Assembly (NCBI GenBank): GCA_003229935.1
Contig: QIGD01000070.1
Location: 1-7,370 of the forward strand
Length of the DNA: 7,370 nucleotides
DNA from: Methanobacteriota archaeon
Lineage (GTDB): Archaea > Hydrothermarchaeota > Hydrothermarchaeia > Hydrothermarchaeales > BMS3B
Direction of reading: 5' to 3'
The notes below the pieces were generated by a model. It did not search any database, was not told the origin of the DNA, and saw only the letters and a list, made by a program, of their open reading frames with translations. Positions 1-5,476 of this stretch are shown in pieces (position 1 is the first letter of the stretch; the number at the start of each line of letters is the position of its first letter). Both the position numbers and the translations under genes were made by a program.

Positions 1-692
1 TCATAGCCTAAATTGTCATGTTTGAAGTTTTTACATTGAAGAGAACCTATACCACCTATTCGGTTAGGGTTTTCTTTCCACATAGAAAAAAAAGCCTTAT
101 CGCGTGGATGGGTAGCTCCTTTATATATTGCATCAAGCTCCCAATCTCTAGGTATATCAGCTTTAGTTTTAGTATATTTTGGGGATTTATGCTTTAAGTT
201 AGCTACTTCAGTAGGGTGATTAAGGAATTTAGAAAGCTTAGTATTCATATCATAATCGGGATAATCGGAAGGATAACCATAACGCAACCGGAACCACTTC
301 ATAAATCGCTTAAAAATAACAATATAATCGGAAATAGTCCAATCCTTATTAATTTCATCACGCTTCATAACATACTCAATTATCTTTTCAGAATGTTCCT
401 CAGTGATATAATCAAAATCTCTATGTTCAAGTAAGGGATATTCTTTAATTTCAGATTCAGTAGCAAAATCATCATAATTTAAAATTTCTGCTATAACTCT
501 CATATGAATGAAATATTTACATACTCGAGCAATTCCAAAATTAAGACCTTTCTTTTTCCACTTCCAATCCTGGTAAAATGCCATAAGAACGGATTTATTC
601 CTCTTACTCATATGGCTTTCGTCGATATACTTCAAGTGTCTTTTAAGCTGTCTTGGAAAATTATGGATGTCTATATTGTTCTTATGAACCAT
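1..692 (-). CDS. Tyrosine recombinase (phage/archaeal integrase family), N-terminal 230 residues, cut by window edge
   Basis: Reading leftward from an ATG at 692, the frame stays open for 230 codons to the window edge, and an in-frame TAG lies just upstream of the ATG. Residues about 8-140 are helical, basic and aromatic (NFPRQLKRHLKYIDE; WTISDYIVIFKRFMKWF), like the SAM-like core-binding domain of XerC/D-type integrases. After a lysine-rich linker (165-178), residues 180-230 match the start of the catalytic domain: DIPRDWELDAIY, then HPRDKAFFSMWKENPNRIGGIGSL. R211 sits where the first catalytic Arg of the R..H-x-x-R..Y set lies (families usually read G-x-R-I-G-E). The remaining catalytic residues would be outside the window. 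The gene follows tRNA-Glu in the same orientation, as integrases do at one end of an element inserted in a tRNA gene. The domain assignment comes from motif recognition; whether the protein is intact cannot be judged here. Confidence 0.82.
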   Translation of the reverse strand, partial: MVHKNNIDIHNFPRQLKRHLKYIDESHMSKRNKSVLMAFYQDWKWKKKGLNFGIARVCKYFIHMRVIAEILNYDDFATESEIKEYPLLEHRDFDYITEEHSEKIIEYVMKRDEINKDWTISDYIVIFKRFMKWFRLRYGYPSDYPDYDMNTKLSKFLNHPTEVANLKHKSPKYTKTKADIPRDWELDAIYKGATHPRDKAFFSMWKENPNRIGGIGSLQCKNFKHDNLGY

Positions 693-713
693 AGAGACAA
701 CTTCCTAAAACAG

Positions 714-723
714 TATATATAAA
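714..723 (-). promoter_or_regulatory. TATA box for the integrase, predicted leaderless start
   Basis: On the minus strand TTTATATATA is centred about 27 bases before the integrase ATG. That is the usual archaeal distance between TATA box and transcription start, so transcription should begin at or very near the ATG. A weak GGAAG lies about 9 bases before the ATG. This is inferred from spacing only. Confidence 0.5.
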
Positions 724-786
724 TTCACCAAGAGCACCGGAAAAGTAATAATGTTTTAATTTCTGGATTGTAACCATATGATATAA

Positions 787-861
787 TGCTCCGGTCGGGA
801 TTTGAACCCGAGTCACCGGCTCGAAAGGCCGGCATGATTGACCGATCTACACTACCGGAGC
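787..861 (-). tRNA. tRNA-Glu, anticodon UUC
   Basis: The minus strand folds into a complete cloverleaf. The 7-bp acceptor stem is GCTCCGG/CCGGAGC. The anticodon stem CCGGC/GCCGG encloses loop CTTTCGA with anticodon TTC. The T arm is TCGGG-TTCAAAT-CCCGA. The discriminator base is A at 787, and CCA is not encoded (TTAT follows), as is common in archaea. No intron is seen. The 3' end faces an integrase gene, which marks this tRNA as a likely integration target. The first seven bases (861-855) are duplicated immediately upstream. Confidence 0.97.
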
Positions 862-898
862 GGCGATATAGATTACCCGGAGCGGCGATATAGATTAC
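855..898. repeat. Perfect 22-bp tandem duplication covering the tRNA-Glu 5' end and promoter
   Basis: Positions 855-876 and 877-898 are identical 22-base units, each beginning CCGGAGCGGCGATATAG and ending ATTAC. The first unit contains the first seven bases of the tRNA gene (read on the minus strand); the second is a copy lying upstream of it. Each unit includes a TATA-like stretch. The duplication therefore creates a second, orphan tRNA 5' end plus a second TATA box directly ahead of the working gene. Confidence 0.95.
888..897 (-). promoter_or_regulatory. Likely TATA box of tRNA-Glu, within the second repeat unit
   Basis: The minus strand reads TAATCTATAT here, about 28-36 bases before the mature tRNA 5' end. 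That suits an archaeal TATA box with a short 5' leader. The equivalent stretch in the first repeat unit (866-875) lies only about 5-14 bases ahead of the tRNA, too close to act as its TATA box. No second candidate is seen just beyond 898. Confidence 0.4.
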
Positions 899-914
899 AG
901 CAATTCCGGGAGAC

Positions 915-930
915 TGTGAGAAAGCTCACA
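915..930. repeat. Short perfect inverted repeat TGTGAG-AAAG-CTCACA
   Basis: Six-base arms (915-920 and 925-930) flank a four-base centre, in the 100-base gap between the wHTH gene stop and the tRNA. No T-tract follows on either strand, so a simple terminator is unlikely. It could be an operator half-site pair, for instance for the neighbouring winged-helix protein, or an RNA hairpin behind the operon. No direct evidence separates these options. Confidence 0.45.
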
Positions 931-961
931 TTGACAAGTTCATTGAAATTTCCATAACACT

Positions 962-1156
962 TCAAGGGCTAAACTTAATATATGTTTCTTCTCTTGTTTT
1001 TGCAATTTTAATCCAGCCCTTATCTTTCATCTCAAGAATTTTCTTTGAGAGATAAGTTTTACTATATCCTGTGATAGAGGCTAGTTCTTCCATACTTATC
1101 TGCTCAGGATAAATATCTTCAAGCAAATCTATAATAAGGTTTTCTATACTACGCAT
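962..1156 (-). CDS. Small winged-helix DNA-binding protein (64 aa)
   Basis: This 64-residue protein is predicted to be a single winged helix-turn-helix domain. Helix 1 spans about 3-15; the helix-turn-helix lies at 20-44 (SMEELASITGYSKTYLSKKI, with the second helix as recognition helix), followed by LEMKDKGWI and a wing around 50-62. There is no partner domain, signal, metal site or membrane segment. MarR/TrmB/ArsR-like small archaeal regulators have this form, but the specific family is not recognised. The ATG lies 6 bases after the EndoQ stop codon, with no clear Shine-Dalgarno, so translation is probably coupled to EndoQ and the two are co-transcribed. Target genes are unknown; it may regulate its own operon. 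Confidence 0.8.
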   Translation of the reverse strand: MRSIENLIIDLLEDIYPEQISMEELASITGYSKTYLSKKILEMKDKGWIKIAKTREETYIKFSP

Positions 1157-1162
1157 ATGGCA

Positions 1163-2383
1163 TCAAAAGGAATCTAGACTTCTCTGGCCGATACCTCCAG
1201 TCTTTTCTCTGACCTTCTCTCTGAAATTAAAGATGATTTCACCATATCTTCCACCCCCTCCTTCCCTTATTCTGAAATCTCCCATTCTGAAGGATATTAT
1301 ATAAGCTGCGACAGCCTCACCACTTTCTACAGCAATATCTTCAAATGATTCATCTATAAGCACTGCAATCTCACTCCCAAATTTAGAAACCAGCTTATTC
1401 CAGAGAGTCTGCACCTTTTTTGAGTAGAAGTTTACTCCAAGAGCACTTGCAATAATTTCAGACAGTGGGACAATTTTGATATACTCTGGTCTGTTATAAG
1501 GATGCATTGGCTCATCCCATGTGGCAATCTCCTTTATTCTATCCTTAACTCCTTTCTTTATTCTACCTCCACATTTGCTGCACTTCCATTTTAATCTCTG
1601 TGCCTCTTCTAGATTATATATATTATAGCATTTTATACAGGCACTCCTATGGTATTTTCCCATCTGAGGGTCAAAACCAACATTCAAAACAATACTTCTT
1701 CCCTTTCTACGCTCAATAGCAAGAGAAATATCTTTAAAGGTTATATCATTAACTTCAAGACGATTGAATTCTCTGCCCAACTTATTTGGCCATGGTGAAT
1801 GAGCATCACTGTTGCTGAGGAAAGTTAAATTCTGAAGTTCTTCAATAGTATCAGCCATATCTGTGTCTGCACTCAGTCCAAGCTCAATAAATCTAACCCT
1901 TTTAAGAGCGCTCCCATAGCAATCATCAATAGAATCGTATTCTTTATAAACACTTGTCCAGGGCACAAAAGCATGCCCTGGCCCAATAAGACCTCCAGCA
2001 TCTGAGATAATCTCTGCTATCTCCTCGCCTTTCAGACTCAGATGAGGTCTTCCGTCTATATCAAGATTTGAATATTTAGAGAACACCTCCCTCAGGCTTT
2101 CGGCACAGCTTATATCTGGAAGAATAGCACAGTGATGAACTCTTCTTGAGTCCTCAACTTCCAAGGTTATTATAAACTTCGTTTCTCCAAGAGCATATAT
2201 ACCTTCCCCATACTTCTCAAGTTTTTTAATCTCGTTCAGCCATTTGCCATGTAAAGCATCTCCTGTACCCACAAGATTCAGGCCCTTGAGTTCTGCCTGC
2301 CTTGCTATAACAGGAAACTCCATATTTTTTGAAGTTGCTCCAGAATATCTGCTATGGATATGAAAGTCAGCATTTATCTCCAA
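1163..2383 (-). CDS. endoQ: Endonuclease Q (EndoQ), PHP-domain DNA repair nuclease
   Basis: This 406-residue protein matches the PHP family long annotated as TIGR00375. Members from Pyrococcus/Thermococcus were shown to be EndoQ, which nicks DNA 5' of deaminated bases (uracil, hypoxanthine, xanthine) and abasic sites. PHP metal-binding motifs: DFHIHS (H8, H10), GTGDALH (D42, H45), LEVED (E75/E77), VHH (H83/H84), RPH (H114), GPGHAF (H137), NSDAH (D193, H195). A zinc ribbon follows at 249-271 (CxxC...CxxC), then a C-terminal domain with the family's GGGGRYGEI motif (375-383). The last residues, QRSLDSF, resemble a PCNA-binding PIP-box. The start is TTG, the only common start codon in the frame after an upstream stop. 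GGTGGT lies just before it, and the N-terminus (MEINADFHIH) fits the family. The gene lies 39 bases after the CNNM gene and 6 before the wHTH gene. Confidence 0.9.
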   Translation of the reverse strand: MEINADFHIHSRYSGATSKNMEFPVIARQAELKGLNLVGTGDALHGKWLNEIKKLEKYGEGIYALGETKFIITLEVEDSRRVHHCAILPDISCAESLREVFSKYSNLDIDGRPHLSLKGEEIAEIISDAGGLIGPGHAFVPWTSVYKEYDSIDDCYGSALKRVRFIELGLSADTDMADTIEELQNLTFLSNSDAHSPWPNKLGREFNRLEVNDITFKDISLAIERRKGRSIVLNVGFDPQMGKYHRSACIKCYNIYNLEEAQRLKWKCSKCGGRIKKGVKDRIKEIATWDEPMHPYNRPEYIKIVPLSEIIASALGVNFYSKKVQTLWNKLVSKFGSEIAVLIDESFEDIAVESGEAVAAYIISFRMGDFRIREGGGGRYGEIIFNFREKVREKTGGIGQRSLDSF

Positions 2384-2422
2384 AATACCACCATAGAGAA
2401 ATATAATTTCTATGACTTAAAT

Positions 2423-3679
2423 TTACTCCTCGATATCCTTAACAATTCTGACTTTCAGTATTCTCCTTCCTCTCATTTTTTCAACCCTGATGGTTACTCC
2501 ATTAATTTTAATTTTGTCACCAACTCCGGGAATTTGACCAATTGTATTGAATACAAGTCCTCCTACAGTATCAAACTCAGAATAATCGAGATTCAGACCA
2601 AGTGCTTCATTAGCATCTTTAATATTTGTCCTTGCATCCACTATAGCCTCTCTATCACTTATTTTATTTATTGGTATTTCTTCTTTGTCATATTCATCCA
2701 TTATCTCGCCTACAAGCTCTTCAAGAATGTCCTCAATGGTAACCATGCCGGCAGTGCCACCATATTCATCAACTACAATTGCAATCTGGATTTTCTTCAT
2801 CTGAAACTCTTTAAGTAAATCGTCAAGTTTCTTATTCTCAGGTACAAAAATAGGGTCTCTCAGAATATCCACAAGCCTGACCCTTCTCCTGCCATTCATA
2901 TATTTGAGAAGGTCTTTGGCATAGAGAATACCAACAATATTGTCAATATTTTCTTCATACATGGGTATCCTTGAATGCCCTGTTTTCAGAATCAACTTTC
3001 TTGCATCTTCATAGCTGGCATCAATATTCAAGCACTTCATATCAACTCGAGGTATCATAACCTCCCTCACAGTGGTTTCACCAAACTCGAAAACACTGGA
3101 AATCATCTCCCTCTCTTCCGTCTCTATAAAGCCTTCCTCTTCACCGAGTTCAAGCATGAGTTTTAAGTCTTCTTCAGTGGCATAGGGACCAAAGGTAACT
3201 TCACCGCCAAATAATCTGACTATTCTCTTCGAAATAAAGGTCAGGAATAACACGAGAGGATAAAGTAGAGTTACAAGAGCAGAGACAGGCTTTGCAGCCA
3301 AAAGGCAGTACCTCTCAGCATTGTAGGCTGCATAACTTTTTGGTATAATCTCTCCAAAGAGTAGGACATAAAAAGTAACTATGCCCGTTGCTATACCTAT
3401 ACCGGTGCTGCCGAAGTATTTTATGGCAATAGCCGTAGCAATGGCTGAAGCAGATATATTTACAATGTTGTTGCCTACAAGAATGGTAGATATAACCCTG
3501 TTGGGCATCTCTAAAAGTCTAAGAATAATCTCTGCTCTGCCATCACCCTTAGAAGCCAGCTTCTTTATCCTGGGCTTTCTTATGGATATAAAAGCTGTCT
3601 CAGAGGCTGAAAAAAAGCCCGAGAGCACTAACAATACAAACAGAATAAATATATCTATCAACAAAGTATTATGGAGCAC
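2423..3679 (-). CDS. CNNM/CorC-type membrane transporter (DUF21, CBS pair, CorC_HlyC domain)
   Basis: This 418-residue integral membrane protein has the full CNNM/CorB architecture. The N-terminal DUF21 region has about four membrane segments (roughly 5-27, 62-88, 93-116, 128-155), with the family motifs GFFSASETAF (21-30), VGNNIVNI (68-75) and FGEIIPKS (108-115). A connecting acidic helix (168-200) leads to two CBS domains (about 205-262 and 270-326, with VMIPRVDM and the DEYGGTAGMVTIEDI motif). A C-terminal CorC_HlyC domain (about 335-415) carries FDTVGGLVFNTIGQIPGVGD. The family moves or regulates Mg2+ across the membrane, with ATP-Mg binding at the CBS pair in studied members; older names are hemolysin-like. 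The GTG start is the first possible after an in-frame stop, with AGGAGG 11 bases upstream. It follows rps8e after a T-rich stretch, so it probably starts the operon with endoQ and the wHTH gene. Confidence 0.92.
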   Translation of the reverse strand: MLHNTLLIDIFILFVLLVLSGFFSASETAFISIRKPRIKKLASKGDGRAEIILRLLEMPNRVISTILVGNNIVNISASAIATAIAIKYFGSTGIGIATGIVTFYVLLFGEIIPKSYAAYNAERYCLLAAKPVSALVTLLYPLVLFLTFISKRIVRLFGGEVTFGPYATEEDLKLMLELGEEEGFIETEEREMISSVFEFGETTVREVMIPRVDMKCLNIDASYEDARKLILKTGHSRIPMYEENIDNIVGILYAKDLLKYMNGRRRVRLVDILRDPIFVPENKKLDDLLKEFQMKKIQIAIVVDEYGGTAGMVTIEDILEELVGEIMDEYDKEEIPINKISDREAIVDARTNIKDANEALGLNLDYSEFDTVGGLVFNTIGQIPGVGDKIKINGVTIRVEKMRGRRILKVRIVKDIEE

Positions 3680-3689
3680 CTTATTTTAG

Positions 3690-3708
3690 TCCTCCTAGAG
3701 GAACCTCT
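3690..3708 (-). promoter_or_regulatory. Ribosome-binding site of the CNNM gene inside competing inverted repeats
   Basis: Read on the minus strand, AGAGG (3708-3704), CCTCT (3701-3697) and AGGAGG (3696-3691) follow each other. The middle segment can pair with either neighbour. TCCTC (3702-3698) and GAGGA (3694-3690) give a 5-bp stem with a 3-base loop that hides the Shine-Dalgarno. Pairing with the first segment would leave it free, but with only a 2-base loop. The palindromic base pattern is certain; any regulatory use is inferred. Confidence 0.4.
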
Positions 3709-3712
3709 TCTT

Positions 3713-3722
3713 TAATAATATA
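3713..3722 (-). promoter_or_regulatory. Candidate TATA box for the CNNM-endoQ-wHTH operon
   Basis: The minus strand reads TTATATTATT 34-43 bases before the GTG. Transcription would start near 3691, close to the Shine-Dalgarno. An alternative TTTTTATAT at about 3738-3746 would give a leader of about 36 bases containing the whole Shine-Dalgarno. The sequence does not decide between them. Confidence 0.35.
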
Positions 3723-3729
3723 ACATTGT

Positions 3730-3747
3730 AAAAAAGGATATAAAAAA
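3730..3747 (-). terminator. T-tract terminator after rps8e
   Basis: Two runs of six T on the minus strand (3747-3742 and 3735-3730) lie 15-32 bases behind the rps8e stop codon, without a strong hairpin. Archaeal RNA polymerase terminates on such oligo-T runs. The second run overlaps possible promoter sequence for the next gene, so read-through into the CNNM gene remains possible. Confidence 0.45.
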
Positions 3748-3761
3748 CTTTCCTTTAACAT

Positions 3762-4142
3762 TTATTTAAGCAGAACGGCATTGACATTGCCATCCTGCCC
3801 AGGCCTAGAAGTAACAATAGCATCTCCAATCTCTGTTTCTATAACTGCGCCCTTTGTAATTATATTCCTTCTCACGAAATGGTGATTTGCCGGGTTCTCT
3901 TTCACATTTTTTATCGGTACTTTTCTGGAGGTTTGGGTACTGGTTTCAAAGATATTTGCCCACTGAGCTTCTAGAACTCTTACCTTTATATTTCCACCTC
4001 TAACTTTTATTACTTTGGCTCTTCTGGTTCCTATTTTTGTTTCAGTCTCCTCTCTTCCAAGCTCATACTTCTTCTTTTTTCTATAATGTTTATACCGTCC
4101 ACCACTAATCTTTCTCACTGACCTTCCTTGCCATCTTGCCAT
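3762..4142 (-). CDS. rps8e: Small ribosomal subunit protein eS8
   Basis: This 126-residue basic protein is archaeal/eukaryotic-type ribosomal protein S8e, a component of the 30S subunit that binds 16S rRNA. The hallmark N-terminus MARWQGRSVRKISGGRYKHY and the later TKIGTRRAKVIKVRGGN are near-canonical. The conserved C-terminal section includes NPANHHFVRRNIITKGAVIET and ends in SRPGQDGNVNAVLL. Length is normal for archaea. GGAGG lies 6 bases before the ATG, a strong ribosome-binding site. A TTTAAATTT element centred near 4168 and an AAAATAATTTTA near 4203 are possible TATA boxes. The further one fits better, because the nearer would place the transcription start at the ATG and exclude the Shine-Dalgarno. 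It is not clustered with other ribosomal protein genes here. Confidence 0.97.
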   Translation of the reverse strand: MARWQGRSVRKISGGRYKHYRKKKKYELGREETETKIGTRRAKVIKVRGGNIKVRVLEAQWANIFETSTQTSRKVPIKNVKENPANHHFVRRNIITKGAVIETEIGDAIVTSRPGQDGNVNAVLLK

Positions 4143-4226
4143 TAAAAGCCTCCATATTATCTTAAATTTAAACCTAAGACTGTGACAATGTAACCTCTTA
4201 AAATTATTTTGTAGCTTGATTTGAAA

Positions 4227-4334
4227 CTACTCTGGATTAACTCCCTCTTTCCTAACAGCCCACCTTAGAAGTTTGATATAAAGTGCAAGGAATATAACAC
4301 TCAGAACTGTAGCAAATGCAGCTTCAATATTCAT
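4227..4334 (-). CDS. Small single-span membrane protein (35 aa), function unknown
   Basis: This is a short frame of 35 codons. The protein runs MNIEAAFATVLSVIFLALY and continues IKLLRWAVRKEGVNPE. Residues about 5-21 form one hydrophobic helix, and the following KLLRWAVRKEG is positively charged, so the tail should face the cytoplasm with the N-terminus outside. Support for a real gene: a strong GGTGG/GGTGA ribosome-binding site 5-8 bases before the ATG, which overlaps the stop codon of the 81-residue gene upstream (9-base gap), and a composition typical of membrane microproteins. It is probably co-translated with the upstream gene. No family is recognised. The short length leaves some chance it is spurious, but start context and hydrophobic pattern together make that unlikely. 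Confidence 0.7.
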   Translation of the reverse strand: MNIEAAFATVLSVIFLALYIKLLRWAVRKEGVNPE

Positions 4335-4343
4335 TCTCACCAC

Positions 4344-4589
4344 CTAGGATAAAACTGAGTAATGCACCTTCCTCTTGATTATCTCTTTCTTCAGGTATCT
4401 ATAGAGCATATTGTAATGAATGAACATATTCAGATGTGCTTTTTTAATTCTGTATCCCCTCTCTTGAAGCCTAATAACAATCTCATCTCCTGGAAGCTTC
4501 TCATTCCCCTCAAATACACTTAATATTGCCCTCACTTTGTCTATACTGTTTACGAATTTCCTGGGCGTTTCAATCTTTAACCTCTGCAT
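4344..4589 (-). CDS. Small winged-helix-like protein (81 aa), function unknown
   Basis: This basic 81-residue protein is not recognised. Its order of predicted elements resembles a winged helix: helix about 12-27 (FVNSIDKVRAILSVFE), a PGDE turn, helix 34-45 (DEIVIRLQERG), helix 50-68 (KAHLNMFIHYNMLYRYLKKE), then two short strands (IIKRKVHYSVL). The many aromatic and basic residues fit nucleic-acid binding, but no catalytic or metal motif is present. The ATG lies about 26 bases from AATAAATATT, a good distance for a leaderless archaeal transcript, and no Shine-Dalgarno is visible. The gene leads directly into a 35-residue membrane protein with a 9-base gap, so the two probably act together or are regulated together. 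A role as a transcription regulator is inferred from the fold guess only. Confidence 0.75.
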   Translation of the reverse strand: MQRLKIETPRKFVNSIDKVRAILSVFEGNEKLPGDEIVIRLQERGYRIKKAHLNMFIHYNMLYRYLKKEIIKRKVHYSVLS

Positions 4590-4610
4590 ATCTTATTCTT
4601 TATTATAAAC

Positions 4611-4620
4611 AATATTTATT
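4611..4620 (-). promoter_or_regulatory. TATA box for the small wHTH/membrane-protein pair
   Basis: AATAAATATT on the minus strand occupies about -31 to -22 relative to the ATG at 4589, pointing to a leaderless transcript. A second AT-rich element (TTTATAATA, 4609-4601) is too close to the start codon to serve as the TATA box. Confidence 0.45.
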
Positions 4621-4648
4621 ATTTTCAGTTTGACTGTTTTTTAATAAG

Positions 4649-4654
4649 AAAAAA
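4649..4654 (-). terminator. Candidate oligo-T terminator behind the cytidylyltransferase-like gene
   Basis: CCTTTTTTCTT on the minus strand lies about 75 bases behind the stop of the nucleotidyltransferase gene and ahead of the next promoter. The 140-base gap 4590-4729 also contains GTATATATAC (about 4702-4711), which could be a TATA box or chance AT richness. No gene is seen in the gap. Confidence 0.3.
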
Positions 4655-4729
4655 GGTTAGTGCTACATGCCTCTTTATGTTTTTAAAAGTTGATAATAGT
4701 CCCCTTCCGTATATATACACTAAAATAGA

Positions 4730-5476
4730 CTAATTGCTCCCAGCACATATCCATGGTGCAATTTCAGTTTCAGCCTTCATGAGGTCATCAGGTGTGTCAA
4801 TTTCAATCCATGGATAGTCTCCTGTGGTTTCAAATTTTACTGGAAATTCGTTTTCTATTAGCCTTTTAAATACTTTCTCATAAAAAACGTCAGTACCATA
4901 ACTCTCCAGAACTTCTCTTAATGTAATGAAAAAGACATTTGTTATGTCAGATGCTATCATTGCCATGCCTATATACTCACCATGTGATATGCTAAGCTCG
5001 AGCCTTTTACTTATATCCACCACCATGCTATCTTTAATAGAAACCTTCATCTCCTCATCTCCCAGCTTTTTCCTGTCATCTATCATAAGAGTTAGACCCT
5101 TTTTCTCTGTTCTAAGAAATTTCCTGAGGATTCCGGGATGAAAGAATAAGTCTGAGTTAACAATAATAAAATCGTCTCCCAATAGAACTTCTTCAATCAG
5201 ATAAAGACTGTATATATTATTGGTAGTATCAAATTTTTTATTGTGGATATACTCAACTCTAAGACTCCATGATGAGCCATCTCCAACAAGCTTTTTAATC
5301 TTCTCTTCCTGAAAACCAGTTACTATAATAACTTCTTTAATTCCATTAGAAGCAAAACTTTCAAGGATATAAGAGATAATAGGCTTTCCACCTACACAAA
5401 TCAGCGTTTTTGGAGTGTTTTCAGTGTAATTCTCCATTCTATTTCCTATTCCTGCTGCAAGTACAACTGCTTTCAT
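4730..5476 (-). CDS. Nucleotidyltransferase, probable CTP:phospho-alcohol/phospho-polyol cytidylyltransferase
   Basis: This 248-residue NTP-transferase (GT-A-like) domain protein begins with the nucleotide-binding loop MKAVVLAAGIGNRM and TPKTL (21-25). D109 in IIVNSDLFF is the likely metal-binding Asp. Further signatures are FDTTNNIYSLYL (82-93), EYIGMAMI (167-174) and PWIEIDTPDDLMKAE (222-236). The NNIYSLYL and W-x-EID-x-x-DDL patterns are typical of LicC-like phosphocholine and inositol-1-phosphate cytidylyltransferases rather than hexose-1-phosphate enzymes. It probably makes a CDP-activated head group or polyol; CTP and the exact alcohol are inferred. The start at 5476 was chosen because families begin M-K-A-V-x-LAAG, with GTGA just upstream. 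An in-frame ATG at 5539 would add 21 residues and sits only about 6 bases from the expected transcription start. The gene is divergent from a CDP-alcohol phosphatidyltransferase. Confidence 0.82.
   Translation of the reverse strand: MKAVVLAAGIGNRMENYTENTPKTLICVGGKPIISYILESFASNGIKEVIIVTGFQEEKIKKLVGDGSSWSLRVEYIHNKKFDTTNNIYSLYLIEEVLLGDDFIIVNSDLFFHPGILRKFLRTEKKGLTLMIDDRKKLGDEEMKVSIKDSMVVDISKRLELSISHGEYIGMAMIASDITNVFFITLREVLESYGTDVFYEKVFKRLIENEFPVKFETTGDYPWIEIDTPDDLMKAETEIAPWICAGSN

Larger units (their letters stand above)
1..786 (-). mobile_element. Probable end of an integrative element inserted at the 3' end of tRNA-Glu
   Basis: The stretch between the 3' end of the tRNA and the left window edge holds only an integrase gene directed away from the tRNA. 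Archaeal and bacterial tyrosine integrases commonly recombine within the 3' half of tRNA genes and leave the integrase next to the rebuilt tRNA. By that rule, positions from about 787 to 830 (T-arm and acceptor 3' half) would be part of the attachment site, and the element would run leftward beyond position 1. The second attachment site is not visible, so the element's size, cargo and integrity are unknown. Confidence 0.55.

Noticed and set aside
216..722. Two short plus-strand frames at 216-434 and 504-722 that could be hypothetical proteins
   Set aside because: They lie opposite the integrase gene, whose minus-strand frame has recognisable recombinase motifs across the same stretch. The plus-strand proteins show no domain-like pattern.
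855..898. Tandem 22-base units as the start of a CRISPR array
   Set aside because: The two copies are directly adjacent with no spacer, only two exist, and the unit contains the tRNA 5' end; this is a local duplication.
911..930. Inverted repeat as an intrinsic terminator of the endoQ operon
   Set aside because: No run of T follows the stem on the minus strand, so a terminator role is not supported.
931..960. A nine-codon minus-strand mini-frame behind the wHTH gene
   Set aside because: It is too short, lacks a convincing ribosome-binding site, and has no recognisable sequence character.
2354..3689. Plus-strand frames opposite the CNNM and EndoQ genes
   Set aside because: The minus-strand frames encode well-recognised proteins with continuous family motifs. 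The opposite frames are low-complexity mirror products without ribosome-binding sites.
4649..4712. A small non-coding RNA between a TATATATAC element and the oligo-T run
   Set aside because: No stable secondary structure or recognisable RNA motif is seen; AT-rich intergenic DNA gives such pairs of signals by chance.
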